64,000 nt of DNA from Elysia crispata (taxonomy: Eukaryota; Mollusca; Gastropoda; Plakobranchidae), in contig JAWDGP010006471.1 of assembly GCA_033675545.1 (NCBI GenBank), positions 197,501 to 261,500 on the forward strand. The letters are read 5' to 3'. Shown here in pieces: positions 11,609-27,897 of this stretch (position 1 is its first letter; the number at the start of each line of letters is the position of its first letter). The notes beneath the pieces are model-generated. The model did no database searches, was not told the origin of the DNA, and saw nothing but the letters and a program-made list of their open reading frames with translations. The translations under genes were made by a program, and so were the position numbers.

Positions 11609-12294
11609 GTACGTGGATTCAACCGGTGTAGGGAAAGAGATTTATTGTCTGGGCAGACTTAAGAGCGTGTGTGGCGTCAGGTCATTAATCTGTAAAAATA
11701 TTTTCGTGGAGGAAAAAAGTTGTAGATCCTAGCTTTATAATTTTTTGTAATTAATACTTTTGATTTCCGTTAATTTTTTGCTTGTTTCGAGCTTTTTCCT
11801 CGAATAGCAAAGGATAATAATTAATCAGGTGTATATTTGTATGTGTTTATATTTGTTTTGTTATATTCGCTGTTTTTTTGTTTGTTTTTTTTTTTTTTTT
11901 CAAATTTTAATAATTACCTATAAGCTAAAATCAATTATTGCGTACAAAGTCACGATCAACTTTTGAGAATTTTCTGTTTGTTGGCGATTTCTTAAATGGA
12001 ATTAAGCGTTGGAGAGAAAAAGGAAAAAGAAAAACCGCTTTAAGCGCATGGAGAGTGTGGTCTTGGCAACCAGCTTGGAGCCAAACTGTTTAATTGTAAA
12101 GCACTGATAAATCAATGGGGCCATTAGGGCCAAAACAATCTCTTTGTAGCTGTCTGTCTGTCTATTTATCTTATTGTCTGTCTTTCTGACTTTCCATTTT
12201 TTCATTTGTATGACTATCTCAGTGACTTCTAATAAATTCCCTGAGCATCTGTTGCTCTGTCCATCTTGTTTTCTCTGGCTCTGTCCACACTGTC

Positions 12295-12296
<2 letters not shown>
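11609..12296. other. Start of the putative large intron
   Basis: This begins with the GTACGT donor and is AT-rich, low-copy sequence with a T-run near 11886. No further exon is visible. Confidence 0.5.
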
Positions 12297-12377
<81 letters not shown>

Positions 12378-12442
12378 CGTCTGTCTCTCCCTTTCCCTCT
12401 GTCTCTCTCTCTGTCTCCCTCTCTCAGTCTCTCTCTCTCCAC
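12297..12442 (+). repeat. (CT)n tract with CTGT/CCCT variants
   Basis: Pure CT to about 12357, then degenerate pyrimidine repeats. Confidence 0.95.
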
Positions 12443-14361
<1,919 letters not shown>

Positions 14362-14395
14362 AGAAAGCAAAAACGCCACACTTGGAGGATAACTT

Positions 14396-14546
14396 GGTAA
14401 TTATAAAGGATTCGAAAGGACGCGTGTGTGTCTATAAATAGTATAATACAAGCTCTAAAAATAAATAGACACACAACTTTGTAATTACGGGACAAAAGCG
14501 TTTGGTTTTTTGTCCCATTATTATAAAGTAGTGTGTCTATTTCCTT
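14396..14546. repeat. Palindromic cluster: two overlapping hairpins with GTGTGTCTAT/ATAGACACAC arms
   Basis: GTGTGTCTAT at 14426-14435 is inverted at 14465-14474 and repeated direct at 14531-14540. GGGACAAAA (14489-14497) is inverted at 14508-14516 with a 10-base loop. The outer sequences TTATAAAG (14401) and TTATAAAGTA (14521) are direct repeats, with the inverse ACTTTGTAATTA between them. The middle segment can therefore pair with either flank, giving two mutually exclusive hairpins. It may be a small MITE relic seeded next to the (CT)n tract. Confidence 0.75.
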
Positions 14547-14764
14547 TAAGACCCCTCTCTCTCTATCTCTCTCCCCCCCCCCCTCCCCCTCCCCCCTTCC
14601 TTTTTTCGTCCTTCTTCCCCTTCTCTTTCGCTCAACCTACTTCGTTGTTACTCTTGTCTTTCTATCTCATTTCCTCTGTTCATCATCTCTTTAATCTTTC
14701 TAATTTTGTGTTCCTCCCTATTTCTCCATCACTCCCTGCTGCTCTATTCTTCTCTGTCGTCTTG

Positions 14765-14767
<3 letters not shown>
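14547..14767 (+). repeat. Pyrimidine-rich DNA with a C13 run
   Basis: Poly-C and CCCCCT blocks (about 14572-14598) lie within a degenerate CT-rich stretch. Confidence 0.8.

Positions 14768-14836
<69 letters not shown>
14768..14836 (+). repeat. (CT)n microsatellite
   Basis: Pure CT dinucleotides. Confidence 0.97.
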
Positions 14837-14838
<2 letters not shown>

Positions 14839-15039
14839 CAACAGCGGATGGGTCAACATCTTTGATATCTTCTGCTTGTGTCTGTATGCACGTTGCTTGC
14901 TTAACTCGGTGCCTTTCATTTTAGATTCTATCCCAATGTTCAGATCAACATTATTTTGTATGCACTAAAATGGTTAAGGGTAGTGAAGAGAAGTCAAGCA
15001 AGAATCCATCTCTTTTTGTCTACATCCCTCTTTTTTGCC

Positions 15040-15191
<152 letters not shown>

Positions 15192-15580
15192 ACTCCTAGT
15201 CCCTGTCCGCTGATTTACCTATTGCTCTTTCTGTCTGTCTCTCTTTCATCCTGTCTGAACCCTTTGTTTTTTCCATTCCCAATATTTCTTTCCTCCTTTT
15301 ATCCTTTCAATTTTTTATTAGGATGTGTCTCGTCATTCACATTTCTCAAACTTCACTTGTCGGCAAACATCGACAATACTCAGTTATTGTCCGCCGATGT
15401 GTACGTGACAAATTTGATTTAGTTCAAACGCTCAACATTCTTAAACTCAGGGGCAATGTTGGCTCTCAAGGTTCAATACGGCCCTCTTACCCACTCAAGT
15501 CTGTCTAGCTTTGTTGGAGGGACGTAAAAAAGATTTGGAGACATGCAGAGTGCACACTCTTGAACCTTTGGAACAGAACG

Positions 15581-15752
15581 GAACTTATGAAATTGGATAA
15601 GCTACGAAATTTAAAGAAACCAGTCAAAAACCTATTAGAAATTTGAAGTACTGCGATAGGTTCTTTCAGTTATAAGAACTTCTGGAATTGGATAAGCTAC
15701 GAAATTTAAAGAAACCAATCAAAAACCTATTAGAAATTTGAAGTACAACGAT
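15581..15752 (+). repeat. Two-copy 95-bp tandem duplication
   Basis: ATTGGATAAGCTACGAAATT starts at about 15592 and again 95 bp later. About 75 bp on each side of it match with few changes, ending TAGAAATTTGAAGTAC in both. Confidence 0.9.
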
Positions 15753-18700
15753 CCTTTCTCTTTCTCTCAATTCTTAGAGGACAAAATTGAATTCATCGCT
15801 GTATTCGAAGTCAATATATGTATCCGTAGTGCCCAGTATTGTTTGTTGCAGCCATCCTCTTAAAATAGTCTAGATCTACAGCTCTTCTATAAGGCTGTGC
15901 TAGCCATAGACATACCGTCGGTATCGAAATAAGTAACTTTGTGATCGAATTATCGTGTTCAGGATCCTTCCTCGTGAGTTTTACACTTGACAGGAATATT
16001 TATGGTTACATTCTTGTCAGTTTATTCCTTTCAGTATACGGAAATTACAAGGTAGGCCCTGTTTTAGTTTATTTATGGTCTAACTCTTCAATATTTCGTC
16101 CAAGAAATTAAAAATATCGGTACCCCTAATAAAGCTTCGATTTCATTTAATTTCTGTTTTCAAAATTTTGTTAACGTTTAACCGGTACTTCGGTGTGGCT
16201 GCAAGGACTGGCCTATGTCGTAAAATTACTATTTCTTTTGTTTGACATGAAATTTTCGAGCCTCTTTGATCGATTAACGTGACTATATATCATAATTAAG
16301 GATACAGAAATTTCTGTTTACGAAGTTTCCATTTTGATTCTGTCACGAGTTTTAAATTTTGGGGATATCTAATACAAAGGAGTTTTTTTTTTAATTTTTT
16401 TTTCATTTTATCGAAATGGATTTTGGAGTGAGCTCGTCAAAACAAAATCATTAATCATGTCTGTATGCTGCTCACCTGAGGGCTGGAATCATACAGATAT
16501 TAGTTTCTTTGTAGAGACTGATAATTTTCCTCGTTAAAGCGAGGCTTAAATTGTAGACACTGTTATTTACGGGTTGCCGATCTTAGCGTCGTCAATGATA
16601 AATTATATATATAATGATTAACAGAGGAGACTTTTGTTCTCTCACATGATAAATATGAGATCTCCCCGTTTTTGGAAGCATGAGAGAAACTAGATTCTAT
16701 CTTTATTTTCAAAATGAAAACTTGACATGCTATTTGAACGATCATAATTATGCTGAATCTAGCTTGTATTCCAGGGTTTCTTCATCTATGGTATTGTAGT
16801 TCGATACTGTAGCACGCATTCTATAACCAGAAAATACTGTTTGAATATCGATGTGCCATCGTGCGTTTGCTTCATCAGTCTTAGTATCGGCTTATATCGA
16901 TCTTTTTTTTTTTAGAGATACTGAAGCTCACATTTTCGCATTTCTTCTATCGATGTGTCGGAACTATGGCTAAAAATTGTCTCACGCTGTAAGCTCAACA
17001 TCTGAATGATATCGCAGTTAACTTGGACCCGCTTCTTGGAATATGTAATTATGGTAACGTTCTTTCTTTCAGCATCGTTTGAAGGCGTCTAGTCTTAAAG
17101 GACGGCAACTACTGACTGCATCAGGGGAATTCAATTTGCCAGCTCCACGGGGAATGTCCGAGTTAAATTTCTTTGAATTGTTTGCAGCTACAGAAACTGT
17201 TAGTAGATCCCCGAAGCCAAAGATAGGACGGTTAGATGCGCTCCAGTCCCATCAACCGGTGATCCGCGCTGGGATTCAATCGTTTCACCATCTTATCTTT
17301 GGTCCAATGCTCGTAAAATCAATCAGCTTTTTGTGCTCGCTTTTTTTTCCCGTGAAGCAGGTCAGCTGTTAAGACGTGTATCAGTATCTCTAGCGTTTGT
17401 TTGCATGCGAAGGTAGACTTTGGCTTAAGTTCTTCACACTTGTAAAAACCCGAGGGTTGATTCAGTAAATCATGAATTATGATTCGCGCAACATTTTTTT
17501 TTAAATAAGTCCAACTAACCAGATCTGATGTTTATGAAATTTCTTTTTTTCTTTTTTTGCGGCGGGGAAATCTGATCGTACCGTTATCTTGAAAGCGTTG
17601 TTCACTAGATATATTGCTCAACTTTCCGCAAGGTCGTCGGGACAAATATGATCTCTCACAATTGTAATGAATCTTAGATGAACTGGATCTACCTTTTCCG
17701 CAAGTTTCCATTAAACTGCCTTCTGCCGGTTGCGTTGGCCGTGATGTGGAGGTGCTCACTTGGAAATCAACCAGACTGAAGTCTTCAGGGACTCCGTGCC
17801 ATGCTAAAACGTCCGCTCATGATTTTGGGACTTTATCTTCACAGTCCTGGCTTGCTCCCCTTGGACCTGCTCGATTTGCCACCAGAAGCCAAAAACACTG
17901 CTTCGTGCGTTCAGAATGACTATGTCCTAGAGTTCATCGGGTTTTTTTTAAAGATCATAGCATCCTTCCATTCTTTGTTAGTGGGTGGACTTGATGAGAC
18001 AATTAGCCATGCTCAGTAAAATATGTAGCTCACCATGTTTTTTATCTCCCTCAAATTTTGCATGGTCTCTCACTATACCGCGGCCAGCTGGCCCGACAGT
18101 TATACCTGGGCACCTGTGACAAACGATACTATCGATAAAAAAGCGATTGGGTCGATACAGTTGACGTCACCGTATTGAGATCGTTAACAGAGCGCGGTTT
18201 GGCTCGTAAACATCCCTATCCGTGTGTATGTGTGTGTGTGTATGGGTGGGTATGTGGAGGCTGCCGGCCTTGTTTTGCCTCCCCCATGTCCCAACAAGCT
18301 TCAGTCGAGCCAGGATAGACCCATCACGCGTCCCAGCCTTTTGTTGATCTTTCCAAAGGCTTAGCACGTCGTGAGTTTCTAGTCAATGGGGGCGCGGAGC
18401 ACAACGTGGTGTGGCAAATCTAAGAGGATTAAAGGTGATCGCCTCCCCTCTATGTTTCACTGATCATCGTATAGTGACAATTCGTTTCCTGAAAAGATCT
18501 GCTGATAGCCGTTTAGGAGTTGCAATGATTCATTTTGAAACAATGCGAAATTGAATAACCGAGTCAGTCAATAATCTTCTTGCCATAATCACATAATCCC
18601 GAGATTCATATAGTTATAATTATGTTTGTCCAGTGCAATTTATCGGGTCGGATAATGCGCACACATCCTTCATTGTTTTGTTTCAACTACAAAAGAACAT

Positions 18701-18775
18701 GTTCAACAGAAATTCCAGGGATCGTAATAATCGATTTGATTTGAACATGAGTTGTGGGGACTTAATGGCATTTTA

Positions 18776-18778
<3 letters not shown>
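15753..18778. other. About 3 kb of low-copy intronic DNA, the longest stretch without strong repeats
   Basis: No tract longer than a few homopolymer bases. The open frame at about 17076-17372 (+) follows a TTCTTTCTTTCAG acceptor-like site, but its phase does not match exon A and it has no recognisable motifs. I see no exon, RNA gene or element that I can support. Confidence 0.5.
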
Positions 18779-18825
<47 letters not shown>

Positions 18826-18869
18826 GGTTTTTTTTTTTTGTTTTGTTTTGTTTTTTTTGTTGTTTTTTT
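18779..18869 (+). repeat. (AT)n followed by a T-rich run
   Basis: Pure AT at 18779-18822, then T-runs with G interruptions to about 18869. Confidence 0.93.
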
Positions 18870-19169
18870 TTGTTTGTTGCAGAGGAGAGGCCTTTAAAAC
18901 GTCCCATTTATCCCACATAATTGTTCCCGTCAATCCTATCCAAGTTAAATATTAAACATTAATACTTTCAAATATATGAACGAAAGAATTTATTGCATTC
19001 TAAATGTCCTGTGTGAATCGCTTCACCTCTTCCCTAGTCATCAATACTTTATCAGTTCTTTTTTTTTTTATTCTCTCCTCACGCTACTTGATTGCCATCT
19101 CTTCATTCAACCCATGTTATCCCCAACTCATTTCTTCATCTCCTGAGAGAGATGGGAAGCGGGTGGCGA
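18870..19169. other. Low-copy intronic DNA
   Basis: Nothing supportable was seen. Confidence 0.5.

Positions 19170-19935
<766 letters not shown>

Positions 19936-20000
<65 letters not shown>
19936..20000 (+). repeat. (GA)n microsatellite
   Basis: Pure GA, followed by degenerate GA/GATG-rich sequence to about 20250. Confidence 0.96.
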
Positions 20001-20002
<2 letters not shown>

Positions 20003-20254
20003 GATGATGTTGATGAGGGTGATGGTGAGATAATAAAAAGGATAAAAAATACAGATTTCATAAAGGAGGGTGAGAGGTGGATAGATTGATGGGTAGAGGG
20101 AGCAAGGTAGAAAGACGGACAGATAAATGATTAGAGAGTTAGAAATAGAGGGGCAAAAAGAGGTGGTGACGAGATTTGAGAGACATAGAGGGAGTGAGAG
20201 AGAGAGAGAAAGAAAAAGAGAGAGTGGTGAAGAGATAAAGAGATAGAAGTTAAG

Positions 20255-20425
20255 GTTAAAATATTAGAGAGAATTCCGTGGACAGAAGTAATGCACAAAC
20301 TATACAAAATTAAGAGGCACGCAATCTGAAAACCACGAACGTTAAAATATTAGAGAGAATTCCGTGGACAGAAGTAATGCACTTACTATGAAAAGTAAGA
20401 GGCACACAATCTGAAAACCACGCAC
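20255..20425 (+). repeat. Two-copy 86-bp tandem duplication
   Basis: GTTAAAATATTAGAGAGAAT starts at 20255 and 20341. The copies differ at a handful of sites (CAAACTATACAAAATTAA versus CTTACTATGAAAAGTAA). Confidence 0.92.
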
Positions 20426-21500
20426 GTCCTATCAAATACAAAAAAAAAAAAAAAATCTGTATTTATAAAGGCGCCGTTAGAATAAACATAGGTTTGTTCT
20501 ACTTTTGAATAAATTGATAGAGGTAAGAATTTGTTTTTTGTTTTTTTTTCTGTCTAAAAATTGCACACTTACTTCCAGTATTTCTAGTAAGAAGGTTTGA
20601 ATAGCCCTTTTCATATCTTCTTTTTAATTTCTCTTATGCACATTACTGGTATATATGGAAGTAGATCCAGAGCACCGAATGGCCTTAATGAGGCGAATTT
20701 GATTAATTTTTACCTCATGTTCTAATCCACTCTTACTTTTTCACTGAATACATAAAAATTACGACAATACTATTGTCCATTGATTTTGACTCCATTGTCG
20801 ATACCCGTAACGGCTGGGATATCGATATAAATAGTTTCAATCGCTCTTTGTCAGCGATTTCTTTCCTTCTGCGCTCATTTCATATTTCGCATGTCTTTCA
20901 GATCCCTTCATTAATTTTATTCTTCGAAGAAAATTGGCTAATTCTTGTGCTATCCCAAACTATTGAAAACGCTTACGCTGGGAATCCCCCCTCCCCACAC
21001 ACACACACACACAAATGACCTAAAGTTGCACTGCCTTGTAATAGCTGCTCATTTATCTAAACCTACATGATAATAAATGTTGAAAAGGGTATACATTGTA
21101 CAAAAAAAAAAATTGGATTATGAAAATAATTATATTGTGAAACTGTTCTCGTGACAGACAGAACAAGGGAAATAAGTGAGGAGTTCCAAGAGAAGAAAAG
21201 AGATAAATACTGCATTATCGTTCTTTGGTTGATTTGTACAATTTTGTTGGTTAATTCACCATCGGGCTCATGCAGAATAAAAACGAAAGCGAAAGAAGAT
21301 GGGAAAGAAAGAAATGTTCAACAGATTATTTCAGTTACAACAAAACTAAACGAAATATTAAAAGCGGTCGCAATTTTTTAAAAAAGGGCATAAGGAAAAA
21401 AAAGTATCCGAGTATAGTACTTGCGTGACTTATATTTCGTTTTGACGCCTATATTGACTTCTTCCTCTTCTTCTTCTTAATGATCTTCCTCAGTATTGTT
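20426..21500. other. Low-copy intronic DNA
   Basis: Short A/T runs and a (CA)n at 20998-21013. Open frames of 60-80 codons have no motif or splice context. Confidence 0.5.
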
Positions 21501-21502
21501 AT

Positions 21503-21514
21503 TATTTATCATCG

Positions 21515-21563
<49 letters not shown>

Positions 21564-21713
21564 TATTTTTGTGATTGTTTGTCTTGTTGTTGTTGAGAGC
21601 CAAGGATGAAGATTGTGATGCCCCTTAGATTCTCTGTTGATTTTAGAGAGGCAGATATAATTTTGAGGAAACCCTTTTGAGAGTTATGAGGGATCTTTGG
21701 GAAAACTTTTATT

Positions 21714-21796
<83 letters not shown>
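21503..21796 (+). repeat. (ATC)n at 21512-21563 and (ATT)n at 21712-21796
   Basis: Two trinucleotide tracts separated by about 150 bp of low-copy sequence. Confidence 0.95.
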
Positions 21797-22074
21797 GACA
21801 ATTTTGCTTTGGTCGAAATGAGTATTTAAAAACCTTTCAACTTCTTTAGCACAGCATCAGTCGATAATTTGTTATAGCCATTAGACGAAAGCACCTCTTG
21901 CATTTGAGTGGGTGCTGGAAGTCACGTGGTCTGATCAGTTTCGTTCGATGACCTTCGAACTCGTGTGAACTTCATGGGTTCTCTGTCTGGCATTGTTCCC
22001 TGTGGATTTGGGATTTCCGCCCTTGTTATTTCATGTCATCATTTTTTATTGATAGATTGATATATAGATAATAA

Positions 22075-22146
<72 letters not shown>

Positions 22147-22292
22147 AGGCTAAGGGAAGGAGGGATTGTGGGAGGGAGAGAGGGAGTGAATTGGGACATG
22201 AGAATCAGGACCAGAGAAGAAAGGTGGAAAAGAAAGAGGGTTGGATGTGTGTGCGTGTGTTTTTTTTTGTTTTTTTTTTTTTTGGGGGGGGG
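22075..22292 (+). repeat. (GT)n(GA)n tract and a T-to-G homopolymer junction
   Basis: GT then GA dinucleotides at 22075-22137. T-rich 22260-22282 runs directly into G10 (22283-22292). Confidence 0.92.
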
Positions 22293-22450
22293 GTTCAAAG
22301 CGTCCACCGAATAGACAAGATTGGAATTTGATAATCTAATCACGCGACGGAATCTCGGCAAACAGATTAAAAAGTCTCATGGGCGACACGAGAGGTGGTT
22401 ATGCCGTCACGTGCGCGGCACAAAGATACTCTTGATTCAACACACTCGGG

Positions 22451-22762
22451 GGCGCCAGTTAGTTCAGTCACTAAAACTCACGCCAAAAATATGAACGTAC
22501 CCATTTTGGGAGGGAATGGAAGAAGAGAATCGTTATGGTAGTGCACTATCACCAGAAGTGTTCTCATTTGGACACAATCTTAACGGCGGTCACCAGACAA
22601 CACAGGGGCGCCAGTTAGTTCAGTCACTAAAGCTCACGCCAAAAATATGAACGTACCCATTTTGGGAGAGAATGGAAGAAGAGAATCGTTATGGTAGTGC
22701 ACTATCACCAGAAGTGTTCCCATTTGGACACAATGGGAACGGCGGTCACCAGACAACACAGT
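22451..22762 (+). repeat. Two-copy 156-bp tandem duplication
   Basis: GGCGCCAGTTAGTTCAGTCA occurs at 22451 and 22607. The copies are near identical through GCGGTCACCAGACAACACAG; the main difference is ATCTTAACGG versus ATGGGAACGG. Confidence 0.95.
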
Positions 22763-23050
22763 CGTCGAAACTATCGCGAGAAATGCCTGAAGCCCCCGAT
22801 CTTATAGATGAGACTTGAATCATCATATACCATCATGATAAAATATGATCCTACAGGTTTTGTTTTTTTAAAAGAAACCCACGATATATGATAAAATTTA
22901 GGACTCGTGGTCCCCAAAAAGCATTGTCGTCGAAACCGTCTCGAGAAATGCCAGAAGCTCCCGATCTTGTACATGATATTTTTATAACTGAATACCATAA
23001 AAATAAAATACCAGTCCGCAGATTTTTTTAAGGGAAATCCACAAAATGTC
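22763..23050 (+). repeat. Diverged two-copy ~163-bp duplication
   Basis: GTCGTCGAAAC(T/C), GAGAAATGCC and GAAGC(C/T)CCCGATCTT recur about 163 bp apart, with clear sequence divergence. It directly adjoins the 156-bp duplication. Confidence 0.8.
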
Positions 23051-24009
23051 ACTCAGGCCTCAGACACGCTGGTAATCGCTGTCAGTGTCAGTCATCTAGT
23101 AAAGTTACGTAAGGTTTTTCCGTGCATCGCTTAGAGAGGATCGTCAGGATTGCTATGTATAGAAAGGGAGATCACCAGCAGTGCCAGGCATGGTCATATA
23201 CGACAAAACACCGGATCTTCTATTGTATATGGATTCTGAAGAGAGAAACAGATTGGTTGGAAAAGTATGCCCGGAGTATTATACTTTCAGAGCTTTTTAA
23301 ATACTTCGTTTCCTTGGTAAACTATAAGTCAACCCTTTATCACGATGTGTATATTTTGTAGAATTTTCACTCTTAAAACGAAGATAGGTATTATGATGCA
23401 TAGCGCATACCATCAGTTTGACCGATGTCTAAACCTGAAAGTTTGAAAACAAATTCCAAATTTTTTTTTTTTTTTTTTTTTTTTTAGTCGAGCTTTGCCT
23501 GTCGACCGACTTCTCTTGTTTCATTTCTGACTTCTGAATTGTTTTTTTTTTTTTTTTTTTTTAAATTGATTTATATTCTTTTTTTACTTGAAAACATTCT
23601 CTTGATTGCTCTCTAAGGGAGCGAACTAGATGCATCACAAAAGGGAAACGACTGCGACAATCAACAAGACAATCCGTCTTCTGTCTTAAGCCTCGAGCCT
23701 CAGATGGAGGGAGAAGACTTTGCTGTCAATCTAAATACGCGGGTTTTCCTCTTCAATCCCTCAATTAATTAATCATAGTGTCTACATTCAGGAAATGACT
23801 ATTTTGGGTTTTTTTTTCCTTTCCTCTTGGGAAAACTAAGCGGATTTAAAGCTTTCTCGAAGGCGTCAGTCTAAGAGGAGACAGAAAATTATTGGTTTGC
23901 AAGGGAAGGAGTGTGAATTGAATGGTTAGGATAAGGGAGAAAGAAAATAGGAAAATATGTGCTGTAAGAGAGATAGCAGATTCGTGTAGATAAATAGATA
24001 AATGAAGAT
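23051..24009. other. Low-copy intronic DNA with two T-tracts
   Basis: T-runs lie at about 23461-23485 and 23540-23562. No gene is supported. Confidence 0.5.
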
Positions 24010-24021
24010 AGAGAGAGAGAG

Positions 24022-24112
<91 letters not shown>
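24010..24112 (+). repeat. (GA)n microsatellite
   Basis: Pure GA apart from one GAAATGGAG near the start. Confidence 0.97.
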
Positions 24113-25499
24113 ATATTAGCAAAAGCCTAAATCTATAACAAAACTAAGCCCGACAGTTATGGCTCATGCAGCCCTTTTATTTCTTTCTTTCTTTCTTTTT
24201 TTTTTTCATTTTAATTCAATCAATTTTTCAAGTTTATTACGACATAGGTCATGATTTGTAATACAGGAATATGGGTGAAAGGTAAAATGTGACAAATAAA
24301 TGTCATAAGAAATAAACAACTCGGATCTCCTATAATATTAACAAATCATAGACATGAAAGTTCGGGAATAACAAAACATAACAAGGAGCTCCGTCTAAGA
24401 GGGATTGCACAATTGCCATCAAAATCTTTAACCGTGGAGACAACTAGCTATAAAGCTAAATGCCAGAAAAGTAGAAACGTTTCTCGGAAGAGGGAAGTGT
24501 CTTTTAAGTAACAGAACACATTTATATAAAATAATGGGAGGCGTTTGAAAAGAAAAAAAAAAAAAAAGAAAGAAAGAAAAACGAGGAAATCGGTAAACGT
24601 GACAAATGAGAAATGAGATTGAAGAGGAAAGTATTCATTTTCGACGGAAAAATAACAAAAAAAAAAACAAACAAACAAACAACGAAAAGCACGAATTAAT
24701 AGTGGGAATGTGGATAACTTTTGGGAAGAGATGAAATTAAATTATACGCATTGATTTCAGATGGACGAAAATTCGCAGCTATCCCTTTTCACGAACCCTG
24801 TCATTAAAACAAATTAAACGTCCGAATTTTTTTTTTTTACCTGATACGCTAGATGATTCTGTTTTCTTTTCCCTACAACAAACAATTTCTCTTCACAAAG
24901 GCGTTGCAGTTTAAAATAAGACCCCAAGCTTGTTCAATGACAATTCTATAATAGGAATAACAAGCGCTCTGCCTTATAGTTTAGTAGTAAGAGAGAGGTG
25001 AAGGAAGAAATTGAAACGGCGTGGGGGAGAGTCTGAACGATACATCAATAATTATTGGTTGACATAGCCTCTGTTCACATAAATGAGGTAGATTAGTTAG
25101 GAGAGGGATAAAAGCAAATGAAAGAAAACGGTAAAATGACGGTGAAATAGACAACGCAACGTTGTAGACTGATGAAAAACCTTAGTGATAGCCACGCCCA
25201 GTCGGCTGGCTGGAGCGACACGTACAACAAAGAACTCTCATGTACTGAAAACAGATTGCATAACATCGGTTAGATCTTCATTATCACAGTCCTGGACAGC
25301 TCGGAGCCGGGGTAGTAAAGGGAAGGCGAGTTAGGAATAGAAGCAAAGTTATTGAAGGGCGAAGCGACGGGTCGGTGTGGTCATCAATTATCTTTGGTTT
25401 GTGAGTACTAGACACCGCGGGAGAGGGAAGTGATTTGTATGTAACAGAATAAATGAATTTGTTCAAGAGAAGGCGTGGATCGACGGCTTAATGTGGGTC

Positions 25500-25502
<3 letters not shown>
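24113..25502. other. Low-copy intronic DNA, about 1.4 kb
   Basis: A-rich with short AAAG and AAAC runs. No exon, RNA gene or element is supported. Confidence 0.5.
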
Positions 25503-25960
<458 letters not shown>

Positions 25961-26447
25961 AGAGAGACGCAGGCACATTATACCATGCACGCAAGCTTGT
26001 AATTTGATTGCCACGTCGCGAGCATGTCTATCAAATCTCGTGAAGCTTTCACTCTAAGAGTTGAGATCATCGCTATATTTGTATTTCTATTTCTATTTTC
26101 TATTTCCCTCCCGAATTTGTCTCGTAAAACGTATAAAGTTGTGCAATGTTTGTGTTTGAGAAATCTCAAGAAACTTGAAACTCGTGAAAGTGTGGACGTG
26201 CCCCGAGTCACCTTGTCACCGGCCTAGCCTTAACCTTCTCCACATGGCCGTATTTCCGGGGGGGGGGGGGGGGGAGGGGGGCTCTTGGTGCGTTTGTTTG
26301 AGAAATATTAGATATCAACCTGCTGTTCTTTATCTTTGCTGAGAATTAAAAAAAAAAAAAAGAAAGAAAGAAAAAAAAAAAACACAACTGCTATACAAAA
26401 TTTGTACAATGTATTTTTATGGTTTCATACTTTTTTTTTAATCCATG

Positions 26448-26451
<4 letters not shown>
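25961..26451. other. Low-copy DNA with a G-run
   Basis: G15-AGGGGGG near 26260-26281 and A-rich runs near 26349-26383. No gene was seen. Confidence 0.6.
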
Positions 26452-26521
<70 letters not shown>

Positions 26522-26578
26522 GAGGAGGGAGAGAGAGTGAGTGAGAGAGAGAGCGAGAGACAGACAGACAGACAGAAA
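26452..26578 (+). repeat. (GA)n / GACA tract
   Basis: Pure GA, then GGAGGAGG, then GACAGACA. Confidence 0.96.
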
Positions 26579-26784
26579 GACACGGGCGGATCATGCTGAT
26601 AACGCTTGATGTCTAAAAAAAAGTTCAATCTCTACAAAGCAACCCCAAACATCACTGTATCATGAACACTTCATTCAACCGACCTCATAATTATCTCTTC
26701 TGCTGTTCCAGAAGCTGAGGCTGAGGCTGAGGCTGAAAAAAAAAACAAAAAACAAACAATATTATCATCCGAATTTCTTGCAGC

Positions 26785-26860
26785 GATACTGTGTCTCGAA
26801 CCCGCGGCGCAAGGCCTCCATCTGGTCTTAAGGTGGGCGTCCTTTTCCCATGCCACCACC
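26785..26860 (-). mobile_element. tRNA-derived SINE head (minus strand)
   Basis: GGGTTCGAGACA (complement of 26792-26803) is a good pol III B box. TGGCATGGG (complement of 26847-26855) is the A-box-like element at tRNA spacing. No clean cloverleaf is visible. The expected T-rich stretch on the left is absent, so the body may be truncated. Confidence 0.55.
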
Positions 26861-27570
26861 ACCACACAGTGGTCCTTGTTGCCTGTGAGCGTTTGCACGA
26901 GCAGTCGAGTTTTTTGTTTTATTTATTTTCCTTTTTTTTTTTTTTATTTGGAATCATAGCGATTGGATATCGATTTCCGGTTATTCCAACCCTCTAACTT
27001 GCCAGTTTCTATTTGCATAACAGTGTTATACGGACGTGCCTGAAATGAGTCTAGGTCCTATGATCATAAAAGCTGTGACGGTCGCTTATCACGTGACAGT
27101 GTTCGTTTTTTTGCGGCGTTTGCTTTTTTTTTTCCTCGCTCGAGATTTTGGTGTGATTTCGGATTTCACCGTCGTGTTTTCGCGCAATTACTCCACCCTG
27201 ATGACGCCCTCTACCAACGGACGCCATCATCGCGATTTTCGATCACGACGACGACTAGAGAGTGTTGAGAAAACGATAGCGATATCACATCCTATCAGTG
27301 TTTAATCTCCCTCGTCGATCTTCGACTTTAATAACTCCAGATGACCCGATGGTCTCCGGGGCTGGCCGCATGAAAATGTCTCTGATTAGAGCTCTAATTC
27401 ACTGTCATTTGACAATCGTGATCCCCTTCCACCCCCACTCTTGTCCCCCACTGGGCGCTGCCGTGGCGATGATCTGTGATGGGCGTGGCTGCCATCTAAA
27501 GCGTCAAAGTTAATAGCCGTAGAAGCGGCGATTATCGGTACGCAATTTCCTGAAAATGTCATCCTTCCAT
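26861..27570. other. Low-copy DNA with a CpG-richer patch
   Basis: 27030-27370 has more CpG than its surroundings. Its open frames (27036-27305 and 27298-27513) have no motifs or fitting splice phase. It could be another untranslated first exon, but I cannot show that. Confidence 0.4.
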
Positions 27571-27591
27571 TCCTCTCTCTCTCTATCTCTG

Positions 27592-27675
<84 letters not shown>
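27571..27675 (+). repeat. (CT)n microsatellite
   Basis: CT dinucleotides with a few CTAT/CTGT variants at the left end. Confidence 0.97.
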
Positions 27676-27677
<2 letters not shown>

Positions 27678-27897
27678 TTCCCTCAACCTAGCTTCACTAT
27701 GTATCGTTAAAGGCGATGAGCTTACTTTGAATAATTAAAGCGACGGCGACAGTTCTTGCCTTCTCGCCTCGGCTAATGGGATTCCTGTGTCGTTAACTGA
27801 CACGAAGATGTAGTCAATATAATAGACTGTCAACTCCCGGAGGACGCTCTCGATTAGACAGCAAGAGACCTAAAATGATGGCTCACGGAGGACATAG

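Noticed and set aside
17076..17372. Possible internal exon after a TTCTTTCTTTCAG acceptor
   Set aside because: Its open frame needs phase 0, whereas exon A ends in phase 1. Joined to exon A it reaches a stop within seven codons. No recognisable motif.
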